Of a stretch of 64,000 nt of DNA, positions 25,443-33,819 are shown piece by piece. The DNA is from Microbacterium neungamense (GTDB lineage: Bacteria; Actinomycetota; Actinomycetes; Actinomycetales; Microbacteriaceae). Below the pieces are notes generated by a model. It made no database searches and was not told the DNA's origin. It saw nothing but the letters and a program-made list of their open reading frames with translations. Every line of letters starts with the position of its first letter. Position 1 is the first letter of the stretch. The DNA is taken from contig NZ_CP069717.1 of the NCBI RefSeq assembly GCF_024971095.1, positions 124,001 to 188,000 on the forward strand. The letters run 5' to 3'. The position numbers were made by a program, and so were the translations under genes.

Positions 25443-25847
25443 TCAGCCCCGCAGGTCGGCGACGAGCTCCTCGACGCGGCGGCGGATCTCGTCGCGGATC
25501 GGCCGCACCGCCTCGATGCCCTGACCGGCGGGGTCGTCGAGTTTCCAGTCCTCGTAGCGCTTGCCGGGGAAGAACGGGCAGGCGTCGCCGCAGCCCATCG
25601 TGATCACGACGTCGGAGGCCTGCACGGCATCCGTCGTGAGCACCTTCGGCTGCTCGCCGGCGATGTCGATGCCCACCTCGGCCATCGCCGCGACGGCCAC
25701 CGGGTTGATGTCGGATGCCGGCATCGAGCCGGCCGAGCGCACCTCGATGCGTCCGCCGCCGAGTTCGCGGAGGAACCCCGCGGCCATCTGCGAGCGCCCG
25801 GCGTTGTGCACGCAGACGAAGAGGACGGAGGGCTTGGCGTCGGTCAT
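25443..25847 (-). CDS. arsC: Arsenate reductase, thioredoxin-coupled low-MW phosphatase type
   Basis: The 134-residue protein has the P-loop CVHNAGRS, with nucleophile C12 and R18. The resolving cysteines lie in TMGCGDACPFFPG (C86 and C90), the layout of S. aureus-type ArsC. It reduces arsenate to arsenite using thioredoxin or mycothiol-linked thiols. Its ATG overlaps the stop of the ArsR-ArsC gene (ATGA), so the two are coupled. No arsenite efflux gene (acr3 or arsB) is adjacent, so efflux must be encoded elsewhere. Confidence 0.93.
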   Translation of the reverse strand: MTDAKPSVLFVCVHNAGRSQMAAGFLRELGGGRIEVRSAGSMPASDINPVAVAAMAEVGIDIAGEQPKVLTTDAVQASDVVITMGCGDACPFFPGKRYEDWKLDDPAGQGIEAVRPIRDEIRRRVEELVADLRG

Positions 25848-26866
25848 CGGGTCTCCTCGGGGATGTCCAGGGTGGCGAGCAGAGCGCGGACGCGCCCGGC
25901 GATGTCGTCGCGGATGGCGCGGGCGCCCTCGGCGGATGCCAGGGCGGGATCGCCCACGGCCCAGTCCTCGTAGCGCACCCCCGGGATCACCGGGCACACG
26001 TCGCCGCAGCCCATCGTGACGACGACGTCGACGGCGCGGACCGCGTCGTCGGTGAGCGGCTTGGGGAAGCGCTCGGCCGCGGCGTCCCCCTCGATCTCAG
26101 CGAGCAGCGTGCGCACGTGGGGATGCACGGCGTCCGCGGGCTGGGAACCGGCCGACCGCGCGATCACGCGGCTGCCGCTGATGCTGTTCACCAGCGCGGC
26201 GGCCAGCTGCGACCGGCCGGCGTTCGCGACGCACACGAACAGCACCTGTGGAGCCGATGCCGCGCGATCGGGGCCGAGACCCGCGCGGCGCAGATCGGCG
26301 AGGCGCTGGCGGGCGAAGCGCTCGGTCAGCGGGATCAGCGCCGAGGTCACTCTCGCGCTGCGCGCCAGCGAGGTGTACGACTCGCGGACGATCTGCAGCA
26401 CGGCATCCGGGGCGAACGCGGGCGTCTCGGCGGCGAGCTGCTCCGCGAGGCGGGTCACGCGGCCGTCGAGGTCGGGCAGGCGAGCGGCGTGCGGCTCGCC
26501 GGCATCCGGCGTCCCCACGGCGGCCGGGGCGAACGCCTCGAGCAGCGCCGTGACGGCGGCGCGCCGCCGCGGCTCGATGCGGTACCACACCCAGGTGCCG
26601 CGGCGCTCGGAGCGCAGGATGCCGGCCTCCTTGAGCACCTTTAGGTGGTGGGACACGGTCGGCTGCGAGACATCGGCGAGGGCCGCCAGGTCGCACACGC
26701 AGCATTCGCCGCGGGGGTCGGCGGCGATGGCGGAGAGCATCCGCAGCCGCAGCGGCTCGGACAGCGCCTTGAGCGCGCTCGCGACCGAGGCTGCCGCTTC
26801 GGCGCCGATGGCGTGCGCGGCCGTCGGCGTGCACACCGGTTCATCGGCGAGTGCCGTGCTCGTCAT
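25844..26866 (-). CDS. ArsR regulator fused to an ArsC-type arsenate reductase domain
   Basis: This 340-residue protein has three parts. Residues about 25-110 are an ArsR winged helix with the arsenite-sensing cysteines in ECCVCDL (C55, C56, C58) beside the recognition helix QPTVSHHLKVL. Residues about 130-195 form a helical linker (LAEQLAAETPAFAPDAVLQIV). Residues about 207-340 form a second low-MW phosphatase-type ArsC with CVANAGRS (C212, R218) and MGCGDVCP. The regulator and enzyme in one chain would both sense and generate arsenite. The start is the ATG at 26866; the open frame continues 31 codons upstream through the promoter region. Confidence 0.92.
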   Translation of the reverse strand: MTSTALADEPVCTPTAAHAIGAEAAASVASALKALSEPLRLRMLSAIAADPRGECCVCDLAALADVSQPTVSHHLKVLKEAGILRSERRGTWVWYRIEPRRRAAVTALLEAFAPAAVGTPDAGEPHAARLPDLDGRVTRLAEQLAAETPAFAPDAVLQIVRESYTSLARSARVTSALIPLTERFARQRLADLRRAGLGPDRAASAPQVLFVCVANAGRSQLAAALVNSISGSRVIARSAGSQPADAVHPHVRTLLAEIEGDAAAERFPKPLTDDAVRAVDVVVTMGCGDVCPVIPGVRYEDWAVGDPALASAEGARAIRDDIAGRVRALLATLDIPEETR

Positions 26867-26923
26867 GCGATCAGCTCCCGCATTGTCGCCGCCGCGCTCA
26901 CGGGCGGTCCTGTTTTGATCCGC

Positions 26924-26935
26924 GTCTATATTGAC
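26924..26935 (-). promoter_or_regulatory. Candidate ArsR operator/promoter
   Basis: GTCTATATTGAC is an imperfect palindrome (10 of 12 bases symmetric) in an AT-rich island 58 nt upstream of the arsR-arsC start, in otherwise very GC-rich DNA. Confidence 0.4.
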
Positions 26936-26990
26936 AGGGATCGAGGCAGAGGACAACACCGGATGCTCCGCAGCGTGAGGAGCCGATCGG

Positions 26991-27629
26991 TCAGCCGGCC
27001 GCCTCCGTCAACAGCGCTGCGCGGAGGGTGCGCTCCATCCAGTCCCGGTGCGTCTTCGTGCTCCACCCGGCCTGCAGCACGAGAGCCTCCCAGGTCGCCG
27101 GCGACCCGATCGACCAGATGGTCGCCGCGGCCTCGGCGTCGGACAGCTCGGGACGCAGACCGCCGCGCTCGCGCAGCGTGACGGCGGCGCGGCCGTAGCG
27201 CTCCAGCCGCTGCTGCGCTCGCCGGGTCTGCAGGGTGGCGATCTCAGGGTCCACCGCGGCGGCCTGGGCGATCACCCGGTGGACGGCGTGGGTGCGCGCG
27301 TTCGCCTCGGCCAGCCAGTCCGCGAGGACGGCGATCACCGCCCGGGCGTCGCCGGCGCGGTCGATCCGGTCGGCGAGGAACTCCACCACGGGCCTGTCCT
27401 CGGTGCCCGCCGCGCTGCGATCGAGCACGGCGGAGAGCACGGCGGCCTTGCCGCCGACGGTGATGTAGACGGTCTGCACGGCTGCGCCGGCCTCCCGCGC
27501 GATCATGCCGATCGTGGTCGCGACGTAGCCGTGCTGCCGGAACAGCCGGTCGGCGGCGTCCACGATGGCCGCGCCGGTCGCCGCCTGCGCCGCGTGCCGG
27601 CGAGAAGGTCTTGCCGTGGCCTGCTCCAT
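26991..27629 (-). CDS. TetR-family transcriptional regulator
   Basis: The 212-residue protein has the N-terminal TetR helix-turn-helix IVDAADRLFRQHGYVATTIGMIAREAGAAVQTVYITVGGKAAVL (residues about 20-63), followed by a helical ligand-binding domain. The ATG at 27629 was chosen because the longer frame runs into the operator. It is divergent from a flavoprotein oxidoreductase gene across a 51-bp gap with a perfect dyad, so it probably represses that gene and itself. The inducer is unknown. Confidence 0.88.
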   Translation of the reverse strand: MEQATARPSRRHAAQAATGAAIVDAADRLFRQHGYVATTIGMIAREAGAAVQTVYITVGGKAAVLSAVLDRSAAGTEDRPVVEFLADRIDRAGDARAVIAVLADWLAEANARTHAVHRVIAQAAAVDPEIATLQTRRAQQRLERYGRAAVTLRERGGLRPELSDAEAAATIWSIGSPATWEALVLQAGWSTKTHRDWMERTLRAALLTEAAG

Positions 27630-27634
27630 GTTCT

Positions 27635-27649
27635 TAGAACAGCGTTCTA
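27635..27649. promoter_or_regulatory. TetR operator dyad TAGAACnnnGTTCTA
   Basis: A perfect 6+6 dyad lies in the 51-bp gap between the divergent TetR and flavoprotein genes. A further half-site GTTCTAA lies at 27664-27670. Confidence 0.65.
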
Positions 27650-27680
27650 TCAAATGGAATCACGTTCTAAGGAGCGTGTC

Positions 27681-28754
27681 ATGGACACCGACGTCCTCGT
27701 CATCGGCGCAGGTCAGTGCGGCCTCGCTCTCAGCCGCGAACTGCGCGACCGCGGCGTGGCGCACGAGGTGCTCACCGGCGACGACGCGCCGGGGGACGTC
27801 TGGCGCCGGCGCTGGGACTCGCTGCGCCTGTTCACGCCGGCGCGGTTCGACGCCCTGCCGGGGATGCCGTTCCCGGCGCCGCCCCGGCACCGGCCGACGG
27901 CGGCCGAGTTCGCCGGGTACCTCGACGACTACGCCGAGCGCGCCGCCGTCCCGCTGCACACCGGCACCCGGGTCGCCCGCGTGACCGCCGACCCGTCTGG
28001 AGGATTCGTCGTCGGCACCGCGGAGCGCTCGTGGCGCAGCCGGCGCGTCGTGATCGCCACGGGCGGGGACAGCCGTCCCCGCGTTCCGGCTGCGGCGGCC
28101 GAGCTCGACCCGGGGATCCGGCAGCGGCACACGTCGGAGTACCGCCGGCCGGACGATCTGCCGGGGCGGCGGGTGCTCGTCGTCGGGTGCGGCACCTCCG
28201 GCGTGCAGCTCGGCGTCGAGCTCGCCCGCGCCGGCAGGGATGTCACGGTCGCCGGGCGGCCGAGGCCCCGCATCCCGCGCCGCCTGCTCGCCGTCGCCGG
28301 CACGGCCTGGTTCGCCTTCCTGCACCGGGTGCTCACCCGGGCGACGCCGATCGGACGGAAGGCCGCGCTCCGGGCGCCCTACGCCGGCGCGCCCCTGATC
28401 GGGATCACCGCCCGGGACCTGGACGAGGCCGGCGCGGCGCGCGGACCGCGGATGACCGGTGTCTCCGGCGGGCTGCCGGTGCTCGAGGACGGGCGGGTCG
28501 TCGAGTGCGACGCCGTGCTCTGGGCGACCGGCTACCGGTCCGACCTGGGCTGGGTCGAAGGTCTCGCGGTGGACGATCGGGGCCTGCCCGCGCACATCCG
28601 GGGGCTGTCCACCGACGTGGACGGCCTCGCCTTCCTCGGCCTGCCGTTCCAGTTCGGTCTGACCTCGACCCTGATCGGCGGCGCGGGCAGGGATGCGGCG
28701 TTCGTCGCCGACGCGCTCGCGCGCACCGCCGCGCCGACGGTGAAGGCTGGGTAG
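27681..28754 (+). CDS. FAD-dependent NAD(P)-binding oxidoreductase (flavin monooxygenase-like)
   Basis: The 357-residue protein has two dinucleotide-binding loops: VIGAGQCG for FAD at residues 6-13, and [12 protein letters not shown] for NADPH near residue 175. [13 protein letters not shown] near residue 275 is the conserved ATG motif of class B monooxygenase-like flavoproteins. The chain is shorter than most Baeyer-Villiger enzymes and resembles the putative flavoprotein group next to TetR regulators. ATG at 27681 follows AAGGAGCG. The substrate is unknown. Confidence 0.85.
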   Translation: MDTDVLVIGAGQCGLALSRELRDRGVAHEVLTGDDAPGDVWRRRWDSLRLFTPARFDALPGMPFPAPPRHRPTAAEFAGYLDDYAERAAVPLHTGTRVARVTADPSGGFVVGTAERSWRSRRVVIATGGDSRPRVPAAAAELDPGIRQRHTSEYRRPDDLPGRRVLVVGCGTSGVQLGVELARAGRDVTVAGRPRPRIPRRLLAVAGTAWFAFLHRVLTRATPIGRKAALRAPYAGAPLIGITARDLDEAGAARGPRMTGVSGGLPVLEDGRVVECDAVLWATGYRSDLGWVEGLAVDDRGLPAHIRGLSTDVDGLAFLGLPFQFGLTSTLIGGAGRDAAFVADALARTAAPTVKAG

Positions 28755-28774
28755 GGATCCCCAGGTCGGCGTGC

Positions 28775-28780
28775 TATGGT
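28775..28780 (+). promoter_or_regulatory. Possible -10 element upstream of the cold-shock locus
   Basis: TATGGT, preceded by TGC, is the best -10 candidate in the 491-bp stretch between the flavoprotein stop and the csp start. No matching -35 is obvious. Confidence 0.3.
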
Positions 28781-28840
28781 GAAGCGTCCCTCCCACCGGA
28801 GGCCTACTTTTCAGCACAGCCCGCGATCGCTTCCCGCGAC

Positions 28841-29245
28841 GTGTGCGGCATCAACACCCAGGATCCGATCTCTGCGCTTCTGTTCGGCACGGATCCACCG
28901 AAAGCACACTTCTTGACCTACGCAGTCGGCTGCGGGGAATGCGCCCCCGGCCTCGTTCATTGGCGTGACGCGGACATCGATGTCCGGGTCGCCACCCGAT
29001 CCGGCGAGTACGCCGGTCATGTCGTCGTCGACCCCGACGGCGTCTTCGCCCACGGTCCGCGCGGTCAGCGGCTCGGCCGGTTCGACTCCCTCCCGGATGC
29101 CGAGGCCGCTGTCGCCGCCTTCGACCCCGAAGCGGATGCCGCCGCCGTGGCCTCCCGCTCCCAGACCCCTCATCGTGCCCGCCGGAAGTTCCGGCGCGGC
29201 GCCCCCGGTCGCGCAAGCGGCCCGATTAACAGAAAGAAGAAGCAC
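28841..29245 (+). other. Open frame upstream of, and in frame with, the cold-shock gene
   Basis: The 28755-29245 stretch has no conventional gene. From the GTG at 28841 one frame stays open, without a stop, directly into the csp ATG at 29246. Its middle part ([20 protein letters not shown], then [26 protein letters not shown]) has strong GC3 bias and looks protein-like. The last part becomes arginine-rich. I recognise no family. It could be a coding region that lost its stop, an N-terminal extension of the Csp, or simply the long csp leader with chance coding bias. No convincing ribosome site precedes the GTG. Confidence 0.35.
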
Positions 29246-29449
29246 ATGGCCACTGGCACTGTGAAATGGTTCAACTCGGAGAAGGGCTTCGGCTTCATCG
29301 CTCCGGACGACGGTTCGGACGACCTGTTCGCCCACTTCTCGGCGATCGCCGGGTCGGGCTTCAAGGAGCTCCGCGAGAACCAGAAGGTCGAGTTCGACCC
29401 CGAGCGCGGCCCCAAGGGCATGCAGGCGGTGAACATCCGCGCTCTCTGA
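29246..29449 (+). CDS. Cold-shock protein (CspA family)
   Basis: The 67-residue OB-fold protein has RNP-1 KGFGFI and RNP-2 DLFAHFS, and begins [20 protein letters not shown]. It binds single-stranded RNA or DNA as an RNA chaperone. AGAAAGAAG precedes the ATG. The long upstream region (about 490 bp) would give a long leader, as is common for csp genes. A stem-loop with a short T run follows. Confidence 0.96.
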   Translation: MATGTVKWFNSEKGFGFIAPDDGSDDLFAHFSAIAGSGFKELRENQKVEFDPERGPKGMQAVNIRAL

Positions 29450-29464
29450 GCGCCCTGCGACTCG

Positions 29465-29496
29465 AACCGGCCGGATCCTTCGGGGTTCGGCCGGTT
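29465..29496 (+). terminator. Intrinsic terminator of csp
   Basis: Arms AACCGGCCG (29465-29473) and CGGCCGGTT (29488-29496) are followed by TTGTC. The hairpin lies 16 nt after the csp stop, between convergent genes. Confidence 0.7.
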
Positions 29497-29538
29497 TGTC
29501 GTCTGCCGAGCCGCGGCCGCGCATGCAGGTCCTCCGCT

Positions 29539-30234
29539 TCACCGCAGCTGCGCGAAGCGCTCGACCTTCGCGATCGGGCCGACCACGAGCACAGTGTCCC
29601 CGGCACCGAGGACGGTCTCGGGGGAGGCGTTGGTCCACGAGCCCTCCTCCGAGCGGTGCGCGGCGACCGTGACACCGTGGGACGCCCGCACCGCGGCGTC
29701 GGCGAGGGTCACGCCGTGCAGAGACCGCGGTGCCGTCGTCTTCACGATGGCGAACCCCTTGTCGATCTCCAGGTAGTCCGCGGCGGCCCCGCGCACGAGG
29801 TGGGCGACTCTGCGGCCCATATCCTTCTCCGGGTAGATGACGCGGTGCACGCCCAGCTGCTCGAGCACGGCGCCGTGCCGCTCGTCCACGGCCTTCGCCC
29901 AGATCACCGGTACCTGCAGCTGCAGCAGCAGCGAGGCGGTGAGGATGGAGGCGGTGATGTCGCTGCCGATCGCGACGACGACGCGATCGAAATCGCCGAT
30001 CGCGAGCTGCTGCAGCACCTCGAGCTTCGTGGAGTCGGCGCGGACCACCTGGGTGAGTTCACCGTTCAGCGCCTGCACGATGTCCTCGTCGCCGTCGATG
30101 CCGAGCACCTCGGTCCCGGAAGCCATCAGCTCCAGGGCGAGGGACGTGCCGAAGCGGCCCAGCCCGATGACGGCGACGGAGTCGGCCTCGGCGATGCGGC
30201 GGGCGTCATGGCCGAACGACAGGAAGGTGGACAC
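29539..30234 (-). CDS. trkA: Potassium channel regulatory subunit, RCK domain (TrkA/KtrA)
   Basis: The 231-residue protein has one RCK unit: an N-terminal Rossmann fold with VIGLGRFGTSLALEL (residues about 21-35), an acidic strand end (LGIDGDED), and a C-terminal TrkA_C domain ending DTVLVVGPIAKVERFAQ. It forms the cytoplasmic gating ring on TrkH/KtrB and binds nucleotides. Its length fits KtrA rather than the two-RCK enterobacterial TrkA. GTG start at 30234, with GAAAGGATCC upstream. It is the last gene of the potassium operon, 31 nt after trkH. Confidence 0.93.
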   Translation of the reverse strand: MSTFLSFGHDARRIAEADSVAVIGLGRFGTSLALELMASGTEVLGIDGDEDIVQALNGELTQVVRADSTKLEVLQQLAIGDFDRVVVAIGSDITASILTASLLLQLQVPVIWAKAVDERHGAVLEQLGVHRVIYPEKDMGRRVAHLVRGAAADYLEIDKGFAIVKTTAPRSLHGVTLADAAVRASHGVTVAAHRSEEGSWTNASPETVLGAGDTVLVVGPIAKVERFAQLR

Positions 30235-30265
30235 GGGCGGATCCTTTCGTGATGGGCATCCGTGA

Positions 30266-31627
30266 TCAGCCGATCGCGGGACGCTCCTTGGGGAGTTCGT
30301 AGGCGATGCGCCGCTCGCGCAGGGCGAGGGCGGAGCCGAGGGTGAGCGGGCCGAGCCGGCCGAGGAACATGAGCGCGACGAGGATGAGCTTCGCCGCCGC
30401 CGGCAGGTCGGCGGTGATGCCGGTGGACAGGCCGACGGTCGCGAACGCCGACACCGCCTCGAAGAGCACCTTGTCGAGGTCGAGCTCCGTCATCGCGAGG
30501 ATCGCGATCACGCCAGCCATCACGGCGGCGATCGCGACCAGAACCACCGTGATCGCCTCGCGGTGCACCGCGCGGGACAGCCGCTTGCCGAACACGTTCA
30601 CCGCCGCGCCGCCGCGCAGCTCGGTCCACATGATGAAGAACAGCACCGCGAACGTGGTGACCTTGATGCCGCCGGCGGTGCCGGCGGGCCCGGCGCCGAT
30701 GAACATCAGCACGTCGGTGATGAGCCAGGTCTCGTCGTGCAGCTGCGCGATGTCCACCGAGTTGAACCCGGCGGTGCGGGCCTGCACCGAGTACACGAAG
30801 CCGGCCAGCAGCCGCGACGCCGGGTCCAGGGCGCCGAAGGTGCCGGGGTTGTCCCACTCGGTGACCGTGACGCTCAGCATCCCGACCGCCAGCAGCGCGG
30901 CGGTGCCCACGAGCACGATCCTGGTGTTCATGGTCCAGTGCAGCGGGCGGCGCAGTTCGCGGCGCAGCTGGCGCAGCACCGGGAAGCCGAGACCGCCCAG
31001 GATGGTGGCCGCGCACAGCGGGAGGGTGATCCACGGGTCGGTGACGAAGCCCATCAGGCTGTCGCTGTACAGGGCGAACCCGGCGTTGTTGAACGAGGAC
31101 ACCGCGTGGAAGACGGCGTGCCAGGCGGCTCGGGCAGGGTCGTACCCGTGGCCGGTCGTGAACCGCAGGAACAGCAGGACCGCGACGACCCCCTCGATCA
31201 CGAGGGTGGTGGCCAGGATGCCCGCCGCGAGCCGGCGCACGTTCCCGGCATCCGGCGACTTCGTCTCGGTGCTGGTGATCAGGCGCGAGCGCACCGACAG
31301 CCGTCGCGCCAGGGCGATGCCGACGAGCGCCGCGAACAGCATGATCCCCAGCCCGCCCAGCTGGATGAGCAGCATGATGACGATCTTGCCGAACGGGCTC
31401 CAGTACACGGCGGTGTCGACGACGATGAGGCCGGTCACACAGACCGCCGATGTGGAGGTGAACAGCGCCTCGACAGGACCGGTCCAGCGAGCCCCGGCGG
31501 ACGAGATCGGCAGCATCAGGACCAGCGCCCCCAGCACGATGGTCGTGCCGAATCCGGTCGCGATGGCCTGGGCGGGGGCGAGCGGGTGGTGGCGGCCGGT
31601 GCGCGGCGCCATCACACCGGCGCTCAC
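30266..31627 (-). CDS. trkH: Potassium transporter membrane subunit (TrkH/KtrB)
   Basis: The protein has about 453 residues. It has the repeated M-P-M architecture with selectivity-filter-like segments STSAVCVTGL, AVSSFNNAGFAL, QARTAGFNSVD and AFATVGLSTGI, four pore loops as expected. IGAGPAGTAGGIKVTTF is the conserved loop before the third repeat. The GTG at 31627 overlaps the kdpE stop (GTGA); an ATG at 31612 is the alternative start. It should form the potassium pore with the TrkA/KtrA ring. Confidence 0.93.
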   Translation of the reverse strand: MSAGVMAPRTGRHHPLAPAQAIATGFGTTIVLGALVLMLPISSAGARWTGPVEALFTSTSAVCVTGLIVVDTAVYWSPFGKIVIMLLIQLGGLGIMLFAALVGIALARRLSVRSRLITSTETKSPDAGNVRRLAAGILATTLVIEGVVAVLLFLRFTTGHGYDPARAAWHAVFHAVSSFNNAGFALYSDSLMGFVTDPWITLPLCAATILGGLGFPVLRQLRRELRRPLHWTMNTRIVLVGTAALLAVGMLSVTVTEWDNPGTFGALDPASRLLAGFVYSVQARTAGFNSVDIAQLHDETWLITDVLMFIGAGPAGTAGGIKVTTFAVLFFIMWTELRGGAAVNVFGKRLSRAVHREAITVVLVAIAAVMAGVIAILAMTELDLDKVLFEAVSAFATVGLSTGITADLPAAAKLILVALMFLGRLGPLTLGSALALRERRIAYELPKERPAIG

Positions 31628-32304
31628 GACAGCACCAGCCGGTAGCCCATGCCGGCCTCGGTGCGCAGGTGCACGGGGGCGCCCGGTTCGCGCTCGAGCT
31701 TCTTGCGCAGCTGGGACATGTACAGCCGCAGGTACCCGGAGTCCGACACCTGATCGGTGCCCCAGATCTCGCGGAGCAGCTCCTGCCGGGTGACCAGCGC
31801 GCCCGGATGCCGGCACAGGTGCTCCAGCATCCGCCATTCCGTGGGCGTGAGGTGCACGGGATCTCCGTCGCGGGTGACCAGGCGCGCCGCGAGGTCGACC
31901 ACGACGTCTCCGAACCGCACCACCGCCGCCCCGGCGGCGGGATCCGGGGCGGTGCGCCGGGCCAGCGCGCGCAGCCGGGCGAGCAGCTCGTCCACCTGGA
32001 ACGGCTTGGTGACGTAGTCGTCGGCGCCGGCGTCCAGCGCGTCCACCTTGTCGGCGGAACCGGTGCGGCCGGAGACGACGATGATCGGCGCGCGCGTCCA
32101 GCCGCGCAGTGCGTGGATCACCTCGACGCCGTCCAGACGCGGCATGCCCAGGTCGAGCAGGATGATGTCCGGATGCGTCTGCGCGGCCATCGTCACGGCC
32201 TCCGCCCCGTCGGCCGCCGCGACCACCTCATAGCCGTGCGCGGCCAGGGTGATGCGCAGCGCCCGCACCAGCTGCGGGTCGTCGTCGGCGATCAGCAGCT
32301 TCAC
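31624..32304 (-). CDS. kdpE: OmpR-family response regulator (KdpE-like)
   Basis: The 226-residue protein has a receiver domain (IADDDPQ acidic pocket, phospho-acceptor D51 in ILLDLGMPR, K in DDYVTKPF). A C-terminal winged helix follows (LTPTEWRMLEHLCRHPGALVTRQELLREIWG). It closely resembles KdpE. It overlaps both the sensor kinase (GTGA at 32301-32304) and trkH. No kdpFABC genes lie in the window, so it may control this Trk/KimA operon. Confidence 0.92.
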   Translation of the reverse strand: MKLLIADDDPQLVRALRITLAAHGYEVVAAADGAEAVTMAAQTHPDIILLDLGMPRLDGVEVIHALRGWTRAPIIVVSGRTGSADKVDALDAGADDYVTKPFQVDELLARLRALARRTAPDPAAGAAVVRFGDVVVDLAARLVTRDGDPVHLTPTEWRMLEHLCRHPGALVTRQELLREIWGTDQVSDSGYLRLYMSQLRKKLEREPGAPVHLRTEAGMGYRLVLS

Positions 32305-33800
32305 GAGGCGTCCTCCCCGGTCGTGTCCGGACGAGCGGATGCCGGGGCCAGCGGCAGCGAGATCGCCATGGTGAGCCCGCCGCCCGGGGTGCTCTCGGGG
32401 GCGAGCGTGCCGCCCATCCCCTCGGTGAACCCCTTCGAGAGGGCGAGACCCAGGCCGAGGCCGGTGGTGTTGTCGGTGTCGCCGAACCGCTGGAACGGGG
32501 CGAACATGCTGCGCTGCCGCTCCGGAGGCACCCCGGCGCCGTGGTCGATCACGCGGATCTCGCCGAAGCCTCCCCTCCGGGCGGTCGCCACGACGACCGT
32601 GGTGCCCGCCGGGGCGTGCCGGTGCGCGTTCGCGAGCACGTTCACCAGCACGCGCTGCAGCAGCACGGGGTCCGCGAGGAGCGGCGGCAGCGAGGGGTCG
32701 AGGTCCAGCTCGACGTCCTCGGGGGTCAGGCCCAGCTCGTCCAGCGCCGCGAGGACCGTGTCCTCGGCATCCGTCGCGGTGAGGGACACCGCGAGCACGC
32801 CGGCCTGCACCCGGCTGACGTCGAGCAGGTCGGTGATCAGGGCCGACAGCGTGGACAGGCTCTCGTCCGCGGTGGCGATCAGCTCGTCGCGGTCGGCGGG
32901 TGAGAGGTCGTGGGCGGCGCGCAGTCCGCCGACGGCGGCCATCGCCGAGGCCAGCGGCCGGCGCAGGTCGTGGCTGAGAGCCGAGAGCAGCGCGCTGCGC
33001 ACCTGGTCGGTCTCGGCCAGCGCCTCCGCCTCCTTCGCGGTCGCGCTCAGGTCGGTGTGCTCGAGGGCGGCCGCCAGCTGCGCCACGATCACGTCCAGCA
33101 GCCGGCGGGCGGGCGGCTCGAGGGGCCCGCCGTGCAGCTCCAGCGTCGCCCGCGGGTGGCCGGCGTCGTCGCGGCCGACCGGCACCGGCGTGAACCGGCC
33201 GTCGCGCACCGGCTCGCCGTCGAGGGCGATGACTTCGCCGTCGGGTGCGAGCAGCCGCACCCCGCTGAGGCCGAACGCCTCCCGGGCCCGGGAGATCAGC
33301 GCCTGCACAGCGTTCTCGCCGCGCAGCACCGTGCCGGCGACCGACACGAGCAGCTCCGCCTCCGCGGTCGCGCGGATCGCGGCCCGGCCGCGCCGCGCCG
33401 CGGCGCTGACGATGAGGCTGACGAGCACCGCGTTGATCACGTACAGGCCGAGCGCGACCGCGTGCAGCGGATGCTCCACCGTGATCGAGAACTGCGGCGC
33501 GACGAACAGCAGGTCGAGCGTCAGACCGGAGAGCACGGCCGCGAACACGGCGGGGAACAGCCCGCCGATGAGGGCGACCACCACCACGAGCAGCTGGTAC
33601 CAGAGCACCTCCGCGGTGATCGACTCGGGACTGCGCAGCGTGAAGAGGACCCAGGTGAGCAGCGGTCCGCCGATCAGCGCGACCGCGAACCCGGCGACCT
33701 GCCGTCGCCAGCCGAGGGCGCCGCCGGCGATCCGCGGCAGCACCGTGCCCATGCGACCGTCGCTCATCGCCTGGGCCGCCGGCTTCCTGACACCGGTCAT
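32301..33800 (-). CDS. Short KdpD-like sensor histidine kinase (DUF4118, no N-terminal KdpD/USP domains)
   Basis: The 499-residue protein begins with four hydrophobic segments (about residues 35-135) matching the DUF4118 membrane unit of KdpD. A GAF-like region follows. Then comes HisKA with LSALSHDLRRPL (phospho-acceptor H277) and an HATPase with NVLANAHRHAP and TGLGLGLALSKGFTEGMGG. The roughly 350-residue cytoplasmic KdpD sensor and universal-stress domains of classical KdpD are absent. GGGAGGGG supports the start at 33800. It pairs with the overlapping response regulator. The missing domains are those that bind c-di-AMP in some KdpD proteins, so the sensed signal may differ. Confidence 0.9.
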   Translation of the reverse strand: MTGVRKPAAQAMSDGRMGTVLPRIAGGALGWRRQVAGFAVALIGGPLLTWVLFTLRSPESITAEVLWYQLLVVVVALIGGLFPAVFAAVLSGLTLDLLFVAPQFSITVEHPLHAVALGLYVINAVLVSLIVSAAARRGRAAIRATAEAELLVSVAGTVLRGENAVQALISRAREAFGLSGVRLLAPDGEVIALDGEPVRDGRFTPVPVGRDDAGHPRATLELHGGPLEPPARRLLDVIVAQLAAALEHTDLSATAKEAEALAETDQVRSALLSALSHDLRRPLASAMAAVGGLRAAHDLSPADRDELIATADESLSTLSALITDLLDVSRVQAGVLAVSLTATDAEDTVLAALDELGLTPEDVELDLDPSLPPLLADPVLLQRVLVNVLANAHRHAPAGTTVVVATARRGGFGEIRVIDHGAGVPPERQRSMFAPFQRFGDTDNTTGLGLGLALSKGFTEGMGGTLAPESTPGGGLTMAISLPLAPASARPDTTGEDAS

Positions 33801-33819
33801 GTCCCCTCCCGCTCGCATC

